This document shows, one piece after another, positions 7,020 to 16,291 of a DNA stretch of 33,758 nt. The DNA comes from Fuerstiella sp. (GTDB lineage Bacteria > Planctomycetota > Planctomycetia > Planctomycetales > Planctomycetaceae): assembly GCA_014238335.1 (NCBI GenBank), contig JABABI010000079.1, positions 1 to 33,758 of the forward strand, read 5' to 3'. The translations under genes were made by a program, and so were the position numbers. Position 1 is the first letter of the stretch; every line of letters begins with the position of its first letter. Under the pieces are notes generated by a model. It made no database searches and had not been told where the DNA came from. It saw nothing but the letters and a program-made list of their open reading frames with translations.

Positions 7020-8111
7020 TCAGGATACCGTGGCGACGACGCGCTCCAGTGCGTCGAACAGTTTTTCGATTTCCAAATCAGTACCGACCGTGATTCTCAG
7101 ACCGTCGAGCGTTTCGTTATCCACTCCGGCGTCTGGAAAGTGCATAAATCTGACCAGAATCCTGTTTCGTTTCAGCTGTTCCTGGATGTGCCGATGTCGA
7201 CCGCTTTCGTGGACAGTCCACACAAAATTGGCTTCGCTGGGTGACACTGTAAAACCGAAATGTGGCAACTCTGCCAGAAGACGTTTTCGCGTCAGGATGA
7301 TTTTCTCTCGATTTCGGAGCATCCAGTCCTGGTCCTGCAGCGCTGCTGTTGCGGCGGCGGCAGCGATTGCGTCGCAATTGTAGCTGTCCCTGACCTTGTG
7401 CATGCCGGCAGTGATTTCCGGATCGGCGACCGAAAACCCAAACCGGATTCCGGCAAGGCTGTATGATTTGCTGAGTGTACGAGTGACAATGACTCGACGG
7501 TCGAAACGGTCATCCTTCAATAGTTCACCGCGGTGGGGGCTGTTTGCAAAGTCGCCGTAGGCTTCATCGACGACCAGAACACCTGCATCGGGCAGCAACT
7601 GGAGTAACTGGTCTGCCGTCCAGCAGTTACCGGTTGGAGAATTGGGGTTCGGCGCGAACACAATGCGCGCAGAGCTGGAAATGGCCTTCGAATCTGCAGC
7701 ATTCCACTGAAATGAGTCGTTCAGCTTGATTCGTCGCACCGGACAACTCTGTATTGCTGCAAGCGATTCATACAGCACATAACTGGGATATGGGTAGGCG
7801 ATCGTATCATTCGGGTCACAAAAAGACCGAATGATGATCGTGAGGTTTTCATCACTTCCGTTGGCAGGAAGGATCCAATCCGGATCGACACCAAACAGTT
7901 CAGCAGCAACATTGCGGAATTCGGTTGCTAATGCGTCCGGATAGACGTTCAGCCGGCCCCCTGCTGCCTTTTTGATGGCATCAACAACTTGGGGGGACGG
8001 TGGATACGGATTCTCGTTGGTATTCAGCTTTACCCAGCCATCGCCCTGCGGTTGTTCACCGGAGACGTAACCGCCCATCTGCTGAATACTACCTCGAAAC
8101 GGAATTGTCAT
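7020..8111 (-). CDS. hisC: Histidinol-phosphate aminotransferase
   Basis: A fold-type I PLP aminotransferase of 363 aa that converts imidazole-acetol phosphate and glutamate to histidinol phosphate in histidine synthesis. Visible motifs are LNTNENPYPPSP (28-39), NGSDEN near 84, APNPNSPTG (153-161), VDEAYGDF (181-188) and the PLP lysine Lys215 in TRTLSKSYSLAGIRFGF. These are typical of HisC rather than of other aminotransferases. I chose the ATG at 8111 (MTIPFRGSIQQMGGY), the usual family N-terminus; a TTG at 8156 would add 15 residues unlike the family. No other his gene is in the window, so this is an isolated copy, as is common in planctomycetes. Confidence 0.93.
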   Translation of the reverse strand: MTIPFRGSIQQMGGYVSGEQPQGDGWVKLNTNENPYPPSPQVVDAIKKAAGGRLNVYPDALATEFRNVAAELFGVDPDWILPANGSDENLTIIIRSFCDPNDTIAYPYPSYVLYESLAAIQSCPVRRIKLNDSFQWNAADSKAISSSARIVFAPNPNSPTGNCWTADQLLQLLPDAGVLVVDEAYGDFANSPHRGELLKDDRFDRRVIVTRTLSKSYSLAGIRFGFSVADPEITAGMHKVRDSYNCDAIAAAAATAALQDQDWMLRNREKIILTRKRLLAELPHFGFTVSPSEANFVWTVHESGRHRHIQEQLKRNRILVRFMHFPDAGVDNETLDGLRITVGTDLEIEKLFDALERVVATVS

Positions 8112-8322
8112 GGGTGTCTGGGAACCATGTGATGGCGTGCAGATTAAGCGAGTCAACGAAGTTGACAGGATAGCGTGCGGCTTATGTTGTCTTCACACTT
8201 TGGCCGCTAGAATAATTGCGGAATCGAAATTTTGCCCACACGAAAACAGCGGCAACGATGCGCCGTGCGTGGGGGCCCCGGGCCGCCGAGTGTTCATCGG
8301 TTATCCGCAGAAAGATAGCGTA

Positions 8323-8580
8323 ATGAAAGAGTTTATAAACCGGAACGTCGTGATCGACGTTGAAGCGCAGTTTGTCTATGTTGGTGAATTGACTGACGTG
8401 CATGAGAAGACCGTCATCCTTGGTGATGCTGACGTCCATGATTTGCGAGACTCACAGACGACCCGGGAAGTTTACGTTCTGGACACCAAAGTTCACGGCA
8501 TTCGTGCAAATCGGAAACGCGTGTTCGTGGCCCGCCACAAGGTTGTCAGTATTTCTCTTCTGGACGATGTGGTGGAGTGA
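8323..8580 (+). CDS. Conserved planctomycete protein, 85 aa, unknown function
   Basis: An 85-aa protein beginning MKEFINRNVVIDVEAQFVYV, then GELTDVHEKTVILGDADVHDL and RDSQTTREVYVLDT, and ending KRVFVARHKVVSISLLDDVVE. The alternating beta-strand pattern and the phrase recall Sm-like or other small barrel RNA-binding folds, but I cannot assign a family. I recall very similar small proteins as conserved hypotheticals in planctomycete genomes. It is divergent from hisC across a 211-bp spacer, has a weak purine-rich ribosome site, and is followed by no related gene. Confidence 0.8.
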   Translation: MKEFINRNVVIDVEAQFVYVGELTDVHEKTVILGDADVHDLRDSQTTREVYVLDTKVHGIRANRKRVFVARHKVVSISLLDDVVE

Positions 8581-8860
8581 ATTCGACTTCGGGCAGGACT
8601 GCGAAGGTGCATGACATCACATACAGTCTCGTGTCCTGCCGGAACTGTTGATTTTCTGACGGAATAAAAGAATGATCGGCAGAAACAGCCCTCGAGAGAC
8701 CGGCGTTTCGTGCCGTGATGCCCCGCAGCACTCAACTGGAATTCTCTATGGCTCCGATTTTTCGTCTGTCGGATGTGCCCGTCAGCTCATCACCGGCGGT
8801 TTGCTCTCCCACAGGCGTTTCTCGGGAAGCCCACTGCCGTAGCCGCGATTTATTCGTGCG

Positions 8861-9415
8861 TCAGTGCGTGATGGGCGTTGTTCCGTAGGCGTCGGTAAAT
8901 GCCCGGACGTCAGCCAGTGGCAGGTGGTCGCCTACGTCCTTGCCGTAGTGCGCCGTTTGCTTCGTCGCGTCAGGTCTAATCAGAAAATCAGCTGGCATAG
9001 TGCTCATTCGCCCCTGGACTCTACGCGGGATGAACCCCAAAAGGATTGCCTTAAACAGCGCCGGCACCCTCATGGAAAGCCCCGTCACCACACCCCGCAG
9101 AGACTGTTCGATGCCATATTTTCGCTAATACACATTGCTTTCGTCCGCCAGAATTGGGAAAAGCGCTTTGTGGCGTTTCACATGAGCTTTCAGGTTGTCC
9201 ACCGGAGAATCGAAGACCGCAACGATGGTGAAGGCGAAGGTTGCAGAACGAACATCCGGCGAAACGAACAAAGCCAGCATATATGGCCGTCCACCAAGTG
9301 TCTTCGTATCGAATGATGCGCCGTCAATGTTCGGCAGCACTACCTGCGGGGCCTGAGTACCTGCCGAGAGTCTGATGCGCCGGCTCCCTGATTGTGTCCG
9401 AAATGGATGTCCCAA
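8861..9415 (-). pseudogene. Peroxiredoxin-like (AhpC/TSA, redoxin) gene, decayed
   Basis: Thioredoxin-fold remnants read in order on the minus strand: RLSAGTQAPQVVLPNIDGAS, then in a second frame FVRFAGCSFCNLRLH (the CxxC active site of the family), then back in the first frame TIVAVFDSPVDNLKAHVKRH and FPILADESNVY. A TAG follows, after which the frame continues RKYGIEQSLRGVVTGLS, TTMPADFLI-like text and YGKDVGDHLPLADVRAF. About 25 residues between the CxxC helix and TIVAVF appear to be missing. A frameshift, an internal deletion and a nonsense codon show it is inactive. The intact family reduces peroxides or disulfides. Confidence 0.82.
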
Positions 9416-9463
9416 TTATCGCCGACGCTGCTGTTCCGTGGCGCTGACACTGCAGCCCGCAAT

Positions 9464-10936
9464 TCAGTTGATCATATCGGTCACCTTCTGGCCAAGGAAA
9501 TCCCAGACTTGTCGTCCATAGGATATACCAACCCACACTAGTCCACCGATTGCCGCCAGCCAGATGATCAGAGAGAGACCGCCCACAAGTCCCCGAAACT
9601 TGTTTGAGATCCAGCGCCAGCGATTGTGTTTCTTTTGATCCCGTTCAACCTGCTTGTAAAGGTTTTTCAGGTCATCTTTTCTGACGTCCGTAGACTGGCG
9701 GCTGAGTTGTCGTTCTACGGCATCAGTGAATTCCGGAAACTGAGCCAGCGGAACATATGCGCCGTCCGATGACACTTTGGCTCTCGCTCTGGCGGTCAGC
9801 ATGCCAGCCTGAAGCATTTTCAACACACGACCGGTTGAGAACTTTTCGACGACAGTTTTCTTTTTTGCGTCCTCAAACTGAACATACCACGTTCTGGACG
9901 CGTGTTTGACAGTTCCGGTTCTGGCGACCTGTCGCGACGTCGGCAACTGTCCAGCTGATACCATCGTGCCACCCATCGCCGCGGTGGTGGGTGAAGCCGA
10001 ACGGGCAATCCCTGTGGGCACCGCACCATCGACGAAACTGAGAGCATCGTTGTGCACGCCAAGGGCCGCCAGGTCTTTAATGACGTCGGCACAGTCTCCA
10101 TAGCGATGTTTCGCTTCTTTGGCCATCATCTTGTCGATGATCAAGTCCAGACGTTCGGGAACCTCGGGACATACCTTCCGAGCGGTTTCATACTTGCCGG
10201 TTTCCTTCGAAATGATCAGCTCAAGAGCAGTATCACCTCCGTACGGCAACTTACCTGTGAGCATGTGATAGAGCATGACGCCCAGCGCGTAAATGTCACT
10301 GCGCTGGTCGACCGTTTTCGCACTGCGAGCCTGTTCCGGAGCCATGTACAACGGTGTTCCCAGTCCCGTGCCGCTTTGGGTCATCGACACATCATCATCC
10401 ATCACTTTTGCCAGACCGAAGTCCGCCACCTTCACGATGCCCGTACGGGTCAGCAGAATGTTGTCGGGTTTAATGTCTCGATGCACCATGTTCTGGTCAT
10501 GGGCGTGCTTCATACCCTGCGCAGAGACCATCGCAATGTGAACGGAATCACCGATGGAGAACTTTGTCAGCTTGTCCAGCCAGTCCTGAATGCTCCTGCC
10601 GTCCACATATTCGATGGCGACAAAATGCAGCCCCTTAAGCGAATCGACGGCGTAGACCTTCACGACATTGACGTGGTCCAGCTTTGCCATCGATCGAGCT
10701 TCTCGCAGGAACCTCGCGACAAAGTCCTCTTTCTTTGCCAGTTCCCTGGACAATGTCTTCAATGCGACGGTGCGATCAAGGCTGACCTGTTTGGCCAGAT
10801 AAACTTCTCCCATGCCGCCCTTGCCCAGCTTCTTCTTCAGTTCGAAGTCGCCAACTCTTGTAACAGCCTTTTTCTTTTTCTTCACTGACTGTTGATCACC
10901 GTCTGAGGTGGGTTCTTTTTTTCTGGATTCCGACAC
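9464..10936 (-). CDS. Membrane-anchored Hanks-type Ser/Thr protein kinase (paralogue A)
   Basis: A 490-aa kinase. The N-terminus is short and Lys-rich, and the kinase domain covers about 29-290: Gly loop GKGGMG (38-43), Lys60 in VALK, Glu79 in FLREA, HRDIKPDN (His152, Asp154), DFG (172-174), APE and DQRSDIYALGVMLYHMLTG. All catalytic residues are present. A Thr/Ser-rich linker follows, then a conserved module of about 60 residues (TWYVQFEDAKKKTVVEKF and VLKMLQAGMLTARARAKVS) shared with paralogue B, a charged helix, and one membrane segment near 455-475. The start is GTG (10936) with GAGGT upstream, matching the start context of paralogue B. It probably signals from the cytoplasm with a C-terminal anchor. 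Confidence 0.93.
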   Translation of the reverse strand: MSESRKKEPTSDGDQQSVKKKKKAVTRVGDFELKKKLGKGGMGEVYLAKQVSLDRTVALKTLSRELAKKEDFVARFLREARSMAKLDHVNVVKVYAVDSLKGLHFVAIEYVDGRSIQDWLDKLTKFSIGDSVHIAMVSAQGMKHAHDQNMVHRDIKPDNILLTRTGIVKVADFGLAKVMDDDVSMTQSGTGLGTPLYMAPEQARSAKTVDQRSDIYALGVMLYHMLTGKLPYGGDTALELIISKETGKYETARKVCPEVPERLDLIIDKMMAKEAKHRYGDCADVIKDLAALGVHNDALSFVDGAVPTGIARSASPTTAAMGGTMVSAGQLPTSRQVARTGTVKHASRTWYVQFEDAKKKTVVEKFSTGRVLKMLQAGMLTARARAKVSSDGAYVPLAQFPEFTDAVERQLSRQSTDVRKDDLKNLYKQVERDQKKHNRWRWISNKFRGLVGGLSLIIWLAAIGGLVWVGISYGRQVWDFLGQKVTDMIN

Positions 10937-11677
10937 GTTGCTACCTCGCCCAGGTTTGTTGATGAAACACGTCGTGTATGCGGACTAAAGACCTCGTCAA
11001 CGCTCAGCTGACGTCCTGAACCGCGGACGTTACTGGTTCCTGAATCACTGTTGGTCTGAATATTACTGCAACAACTTTAATGTGCTGACACGGACAGCGG
11101 AATTGCTGTTTCACGGAAACGACAGTTCTGTGGCGACCGTAATCGTAAAACTCAGACGAACTGGATCAATCCCTGTTTTGCGCAGAACAGTCCCATAGTA
11201 TTCCCTGGGTCTTGCTGCTCGCCACCGACCGCAGCGTGGAAAACGGCCGGAATTCGTTGTTCATTGCCGCAATTGTCCCCGGAAGACACTGAAGGAGGGA
11301 TATTGGTCGCTGCCCCGCGTTGAAGACTCCGGTGAACGTTTCGCCTGCCCGTCAGGCCCCAGAGTCGACAACATCAGAAGTCACCTCGGGGGAAGCCAGT
11401 GACATCTGAGAAACGACTGTGGCGGTGCATGCGGCGCCGCGGCCTTAGACATCTCTGTATCAGTCGGTCTTGTGACTCAGATGGATCAGCGCCATTCCAC
11501 TCGTGATTTGCCTGTGAAACCTGGGCGGACGGACGAGCCCGGCTCGTAAGCTGGCCGTGCTCTGCAGCCCGTTTTGCCTTGCTGGTAATCTGGTCAGTCG
11601 TGTGTTCTGGCTGGGCGCAGCCCCCACAGGAACATCGGCCCGACACGTGCTGCGGCTGAGACAAAGTGAATCTGAAA
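10937..11677. other. Spacer between the two kinase genes, no gene recognised
   Basis: This 741-bp stretch lies between the start of kinase A and the end of kinase B. I see no coding frame with a domain, no tRNA and no strong terminator. The part next to 10937 should carry the promoter of kinase A. It may be remnant DNA from the duplication. Confidence 0.5.
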
Positions 11678-13171
11678 TCAATTCATCATGTCCGTGACCA
11701 CCTGGCCCAGATAGTCGAACAGAACTCGACCGAACATTGCTGTCAGCAGGAGCAGTATTCCTATTGCCAGCAGGCAGGCGATGGCAACTCCATTGCCCAC
11801 CAGGCTGCGAGCCCTGTCGGTCACGGAACTCCAACCACCCTGTTGCTTCTGTTCCTGTCGAGCTTTCTTATAGACGCTCTTTAGATCATCGTGCCTGATG
11901 TCCGTAGGATCCCGTTCCAGTGTCTTTTGAATCGTCTCGCCGAATTCAGCGAACTCTCCCAGCGGCAGATAATATCCGGTCGCTGACACTTTGGCCCTCG
12001 CCTTGCTGGTCAACTTACCTGCCTTGAGCAATTTCAGAACACGTTGAGTGGGCATCTTCTTGACGACGGTCTGCCCCTCGGAATCCCGATATTGAACGTA
12101 CCATGTCTGTGATGAATCGACGGTTTCTTCGGCGACCTCTTCAGCCGACGGCATCTGCCGCCCGCCTGGCGTCGGCGCCGCCGAATCCATCGTTATTCCC
12201 ATCACCGGCGATGTTCTCCTCAGTTCGGACGACACTTCGCCGCCCACGGAGATAGGCTCTGCGTCATCCACGAAACTGATCGCCGCGTTGTGAACTCCAA
12301 CTGATGCCAGATCACGAACAACTTCGCTGCAACTCTTGTAACGGTGTTTGGGATCTTTGGCCAGCATCTTGTCGATCATCAGGTCCAGACGTTCCGGGAT
12401 CTCCGGGCGCATTCTTCGCGCCGCCTCGAAAACTCCACGTTCCTTTGCCAGTATGAGTTCGACAGCCGTTTTGCTGCTGTATGGCAGTGCACCAGTCAGC
12501 ATGTGATAGAGTGTAGCGCCAAGTGAATAGATGTCACTTCGCTGATCGACAGTCCTGGCACTGACGGCCTGTTCCGGCGCCATGTATAACGGCGTTCCGA
12601 GTCCCGTGTCGTTCTGGGTCAGTGCCACGTCTTCATCGAGTGTTTTCACCAGCCCAAAGTCCGCAACCTTCACGACTCCCTTGGCGGTCAGCAGAATATT
12701 GTCGGGCTTGACATCGCGATGGACCATATTCTGATCATGTGCGTGCTTCAGTGCTGCCGCTGCGACCATGGCGATATGGACCGCATCACCAATCGAAAAT
12801 TGCTTGAGTTTGTCCAGCCAGTCCTGGACGCTTTTGCCATTCACATATTCGATAGCGACGTAGTGAATGCCCTTGTATGAATCGGCCGCATAGAACTTCA
12901 CGATATTGGCGTGGTCCAGCTTGTCCATTGACCGGGCTTCTCTAAGGAAGCGGGCGACGGCATCTTCCTTCTTCGCCAGTTCCTTGGACAACGTCTTTAC
13001 GGCCACCAGACGATCGAGACTGATCTGCCTGGCAAGAAACACCTCGCCCGTCGCGCCTTTGCCTAACTTCTTCTTCAGCTCGAAGTCGCCAATCGTCGTG
13101 ACTTGCTTCTTCTTGTTGGCGCCCGAATCGCCAGTGTCTGAAGCTGATTCCATTTCCTTTGTGTCCGACAC
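11678..13171 (-). CDS. Membrane-anchored Hanks-type Ser/Thr protein kinase (paralogue B)
   Basis: A 497-aa kinase closely related to paralogue A along its whole length. From the GTG at 13171: Gly loop GKGATG (37-42), Lys59 in VAVK, HRDVKPDN (His151, Asp153), DFG (171-173), APE and DQRSDIYSLGATLYHMLTG. All key residues are intact. The C-terminal part has the shared module (TWYVQYRDSEGQTVVKKM and VLKLLKAGKLTSKARAKVS), a helix with TDIRHDDLKSVYKKA, and one membrane span before the C-terminus. An upstream in-frame start at 13231 gives 20 extra residues unlike the paralogue. The GTG preceded by AAGGTGA and followed by TCGGAC mirrors the start of kinase A, so I prefer it. Confidence 0.92.
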   Translation of the reverse strand: MSDTKEMESASDTGDSGANKKKQVTTIGDFELKKKLGKGATGEVFLARQISLDRLVAVKTLSKELAKKEDAVARFLREARSMDKLDHANIVKFYAADSYKGIHYVAIEYVNGKSVQDWLDKLKQFSIGDAVHIAMVAAAALKHAHDQNMVHRDVKPDNILLTAKGVVKVADFGLVKTLDEDVALTQNDTGLGTPLYMAPEQAVSARTVDQRSDIYSLGATLYHMLTGALPYSSKTAVELILAKERGVFEAARRMRPEIPERLDLMIDKMLAKDPKHRYKSCSEVVRDLASVGVHNAAISFVDDAEPISVGGEVSSELRRTSPVMGITMDSAAPTPGGRQMPSAEEVAEETVDSSQTWYVQYRDSEGQTVVKKMPTQRVLKLLKAGKLTSKARAKVSATGYYLPLGEFAEFGETIQKTLERDPTDIRHDDLKSVYKKARQEQKQQGGWSSVTDRARSLVGNGVAIACLLAIGILLLLTAMFGRVLFDYLGQVVTDMMN

Positions 13172-13432
13172 GCTGTCACCTTGTCCGGGCTCGTTTATAC
13201 AACCCCCTCGCCTGCGAGTGACCAGCACCACTGTTCGCAGTCAATGGTCATCCCCACATAATGGATGGCCTTGGCTGGTGTTGCCTGCCCCACACGCCGG
13301 ATCTCACTGCTATATTGCACTTACAAGTGTATTTACATTGCCCGCAGAATGGCAGAAATGTTTCTGGAAAACAACGATACCGCGGGCCACGGCATCGGCA
13401 AACTCAGAGAAACTGAACCTTCTGCAGCCCGC

Positions 13433-14314
13433 CTATATCCCGACCCCAGTGAGCTTCCGGAACGCCTCACTATACTTTGCTGCCGTTTGTTCAACAACTT
13501 CAGACGGAAGCTCAGGTGGAGCACTGTTTCGATCCCAACCAGACGCCAACAGCCAGTTTCGCACGAACTGCTTGTCGTAAGATGGGGGACTACACCCAAC
13601 TTTGTACGTTTCCTGCGGCCAGAATCTGGAACTGTCCGGAGTCAGGACTTCGTCGATCAAAATGACTTTGCCGTCCAGCAGGCCAAATTCAAATTTTGTG
13701 TCTGCGATGATTATCCCGCATCTAAGCGCATGTTCAGCTCCCGCAGCATAGATTCTGAGACTCAACGAACGTAGTTCTTCCGCGAGATCAGCTCCGATCC
13801 GGCTGTCTTTCTGCAGGTGTTCAAAGCTGACGTTTTCGTCATGCCCTTCTTCCGCCTTGGTTGCTGGCGTAAAAATGGGTTCTAACAGACGGCTGCTTTG
13901 CTGCAGCCCTGCGGGTAGTGGTATGCCGCAAACTGTGCCATTCTTCTGGTATTCCAGCCATCCCGACCCTGCCAGGTAGCCGCGCACCACACATTCGTAC
14001 GGAATTACCTCGGTCTTACGCACCACCATACTGCGTCCGCGCAATGGCTCCGCAACATCGGCAGGCAGCGGCAGTCGACTCAGATCGGTCGTCAAAAAAT
14101 GGTTTTCGACCGAGAGACGATCGAACCAAAATTGGCTGATTCGCGTCAGCAGCTGGCCTTTACCGGGGATTCCGGTCGGCAGAATATAGTCGAAGGCGCT
14201 GATGCGATCTGTGGCAACAAACAAGAGCTGTTCGCCGAAGTCGTAGACGTCGCGCACCTTTCCATGTTTTACGGGAACGTCAGGAATACTGCTGTGAAGA
14301 ACGACCGATGTCAT
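13433..14314 (-). CDS. purC: SAICAR synthetase (phosphoribosylaminoimidazole-succinocarboxamide synthase)
   Basis: A 293-aa ATP-dependent ligase that joins aspartate to CAIR in purine synthesis. Family motifs are clear: KHGKVRDVYDFG, VATDRISAFDYILPTGIPGKG, the RGYLAGSGW block, PATKAEEGHDENVSF and the C-terminal signature DTKFEFGLLDGKVILIDEVL followed by TPDSSRFW. Its length fits the longer, eukaryote-like PurC type rather than the 240-aa E. coli type. The start is ATG at 14314 (MTSVVLHSS); an upstream in-frame ATG at 14332 adds six residues. It is divergent from the GH10-like gene, with a 12-bp-arm palindrome in the shared spacer. Confidence 0.96.
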   Translation of the reverse strand: MTSVVLHSSIPDVPVKHGKVRDVYDFGEQLLFVATDRISAFDYILPTGIPGKGQLLTRISQFWFDRLSVENHFLTTDLSRLPLPADVAEPLRGRSMVVRKTEVIPYECVVRGYLAGSGWLEYQKNGTVCGIPLPAGLQQSSRLLEPIFTPATKAEEGHDENVSFEHLQKDSRIGADLAEELRSLSLRIYAAGAEHALRCGIIIADTKFEFGLLDGKVILIDEVLTPDSSRFWPQETYKVGCSPPSYDKQFVRNWLLASGWDRNSAPPELPSEVVEQTAAKYSEAFRKLTGVGI

Positions 14315-14398
14315 GAACGGTGTGGGCCGCAAAGGAGCGAGTTGAAATTAGGTGATCAGGTCATGGCACCTCGTTCGGGCACATCTGATCCGGTCTGT

Positions 14399-14425
14399 CG
14401 TCGCCAAAGTGTAACTTTGGCGACG
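14399..14425. promoter_or_regulatory. Perfect 12-bp inverted repeat between purC and the GH10-like gene
   Basis: CGTCGCCAAAGT (14399-14410), spacer GTA, then ACTTTGGCGACG (14414-14425) form a perfect palindrome in the divergent promoter region. There is no T-run on either side, so it is not a typical terminator. It could be an operator or, if transcribed, a leader hairpin. Confidence 0.5.
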
Positions 14426-14591
14426 TTGTTGAACAACGATGGTGAATCGCCTTACACTGGGTGCACACAGAATCGTTGATTTTTGGGATCTCACCGTTCT
14501 TTCGCTGCCGTGAGCAGGTTAGAATCAGTCAGATGACATCAACTGTCGGCCGGGGATCAGATGTTGACGAGGAAGGCCACAAGGCCAGATC

Positions 14592-16019
14592 ATGGGACTA
14601 ATTCAGTTTACCGTTAAAACAGATAATCTGGTGGCTGCAGAGGGCGTGTCGAAAACAGACTTCGTCACCTTCGATGGTCGTGTTATTCGGACGGATTCCA
14701 CGTTCAATCAGGGCACCCTTCGGTGTGTTCGTGGGCAGTCCGACAGCAGCAAGCTGCGGGTACTATGCAATATCGATGGACAGCAGCGCGTCGTACACAC
14801 CACGTCCCTGCGCGAAACTCAGACTAATTATGCGCTCGAGCTGGAACTTGCTCGCGGGGAGCTGGCGCGTCTCAGAAACTTCTACGCGTTGTGGACGGGG
14901 GCCGGCCTGAAGTCCAGTCCCGCGCTGGACAACGTGATTTCGAAGGCCCACAAGGAGTTTTCCAGCGGCATTTTTTCTGAGCATCAGGCGACAGCTGCAC
15001 TGGAATCGATTCGTCATACCCACAAGGCGATCGGTCTTCTTATTGACGCGTACACACGCCAGCGCATTACGTTCCGCCAGCAGCGGACTCTGAATTTTCC
15101 GATGACCGTGGGTTGTCGGATCTCCAAGCCACCGAGTGAGGAAGGGTCTTTTTGCGATGCATTTAACGCAGCGTTCGTGAGAACAACATGGCGCGACCTG
15201 GAACCGAAAGACGGAGAATATCAGTGGGCCGAGCTTGATGCGATTGTGGACTGGGCTACTGCTCACAAGATGTTCATTGTCGGCGGACCGCTGCTGGACC
15301 TGTCTTCAGACTACTTTCCTGCGTGGATGGAACCCTGGAAGCGAGATCTGTTGAATCTGCAAAGTTTCACCTCCGATTTCGTGGAGACCGTTGTCAGTCG
15401 TTACGTTGGACGAATCAGACACTGGGAAGTCATTTGCGGTCCCAATCGTGGTGGTGCCAACGCTCTGTCCGAGGAACAGCGGCTTAATCTCATTGTTCGC
15501 GCAATTGAGGCGGCTCAGGAAGTTGATGAGCAGATTCAAATCAGCCTGAGAATAATCCAGCCCTGGGGCGAATATCTGAGCACCACGGAGAACCGTCTGC
15601 CGCCCATTCAGTTTGTGGATACGCTTCGTCGCAGTGGTGCAACGTTATCTGAGGTTAATCTGGATCTTCGATTTGGTGGTGGCGATCTTGAGAGTCTGCC
15701 GCGAGACATGCTGAACCTGTCACAGTTGCTGGATCATTGGTCATTGCTGCAACTGCCTTTGAACGTGATGGCCGCAGTACCGACCACCCCGCATTCCGCG
15801 GACTCCGACGCTGCCGATAGTGCTCATGAACTGACTCAGATGCAGCTGATGGAGGACCTGTTTGTCATGAGTTTGTCCAAGGAACGCGTTACGGGGTTCT
15901 ATTGCCTGAACTGGGAAGACGACGACGCCCCTGGTGGGCGGCTCGTTCGCCCTGATGGCAGTATCCATTCCGTGTTGTACAAGTTCAGCGATCTTGCAGA
16001 GACTCACTGGCCGACTTAG
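14592..16019 (+). CDS. GH10-like (xylanase-fold) protein lacking catalytic glutamates
   Basis: A 475-aa protein with no signal peptide. Residues 1-165 are a beta-rich then helical N-terminal part typical of a planctomycete family. Residues about 168-465 follow the glycoside hydrolase 10 barrel: FNAAFVRTTWRDLEPKDGEY and WAELDAIVDWATAHKM (the region of the usual NxxTPEN-to-K/W pattern), HWEVICGPN (277-285), and LPLNVMAAVPTTP (388-400). In active GH10 enzymes the acid/base is the Glu of WDVVNE and the nucleophile the Glu of TELD. Here these positions are Gly283 and Ala394/395. A hydrolase role is therefore unlikely; it may be a carbohydrate-binding or structural pseudoenzyme. It is divergent from purC. 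Confidence 0.75.
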   Translation: MGLIQFTVKTDNLVAAEGVSKTDFVTFDGRVIRTDSTFNQGTLRCVRGQSDSSKLRVLCNIDGQQRVVHTTSLRETQTNYALELELARGELARLRNFYALWTGAGLKSSPALDNVISKAHKEFSSGIFSEHQATAALESIRHTHKAIGLLIDAYTRQRITFRQQRTLNFPMTVGCRISKPPSEEGSFCDAFNAAFVRTTWRDLEPKDGEYQWAELDAIVDWATAHKMFIVGGPLLDLSSDYFPAWMEPWKRDLLNLQSFTSDFVETVVSRYVGRIRHWEVICGPNRGGANALSEEQRLNLIVRAIEAAQEVDEQIQISLRIIQPWGEYLSTTENRLPPIQFVDTLRRSGATLSEVNLDLRFGGGDLESLPRDMLNLSQLLDHWSLLQLPLNVMAAVPTTPHSADSDAADSAHELTQMQLMEDLFVMSLSKERVTGFYCLNWEDDDAPGGRLVRPDGSIHSVLYKFSDLAETHWPT

Positions 16020-16291
16020 TCGGCATTCTGTTCCTGCAGCACCCATGGATGCCTCATTCCCCCGGGCTTGCCTCTCGACTTTGCCAAATCCTTCGTTTTG
16101 CTGAGATTTCAGCGCTTCAACGCAAATAACGGTGCTGGACTTGACAGCAAAAACACGATAGTATCCCGGCCCGTTTGCTCGATTCACGCTGTGTTTTCCC
16201 GCCTTTTGTTGTGCGGGGGCGTTCGAGTGTTACCCTTTTTTCAGTACGCCCTTCGAACTGTCGGAGTGCGGATTAGTTTCAGGCTTTAACA

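Noticed and set aside
10052..10888. 278-codon plus-strand frame opposite kinase A
   Set aside because: It is antisense to the conserved kinase domain and has no recognisable domain.
11374..11834. Minus-strand frames in the spacer after kinase B
   Set aside because: One overlaps the kinase B coding end in another frame; neither shows protein-like constraint.
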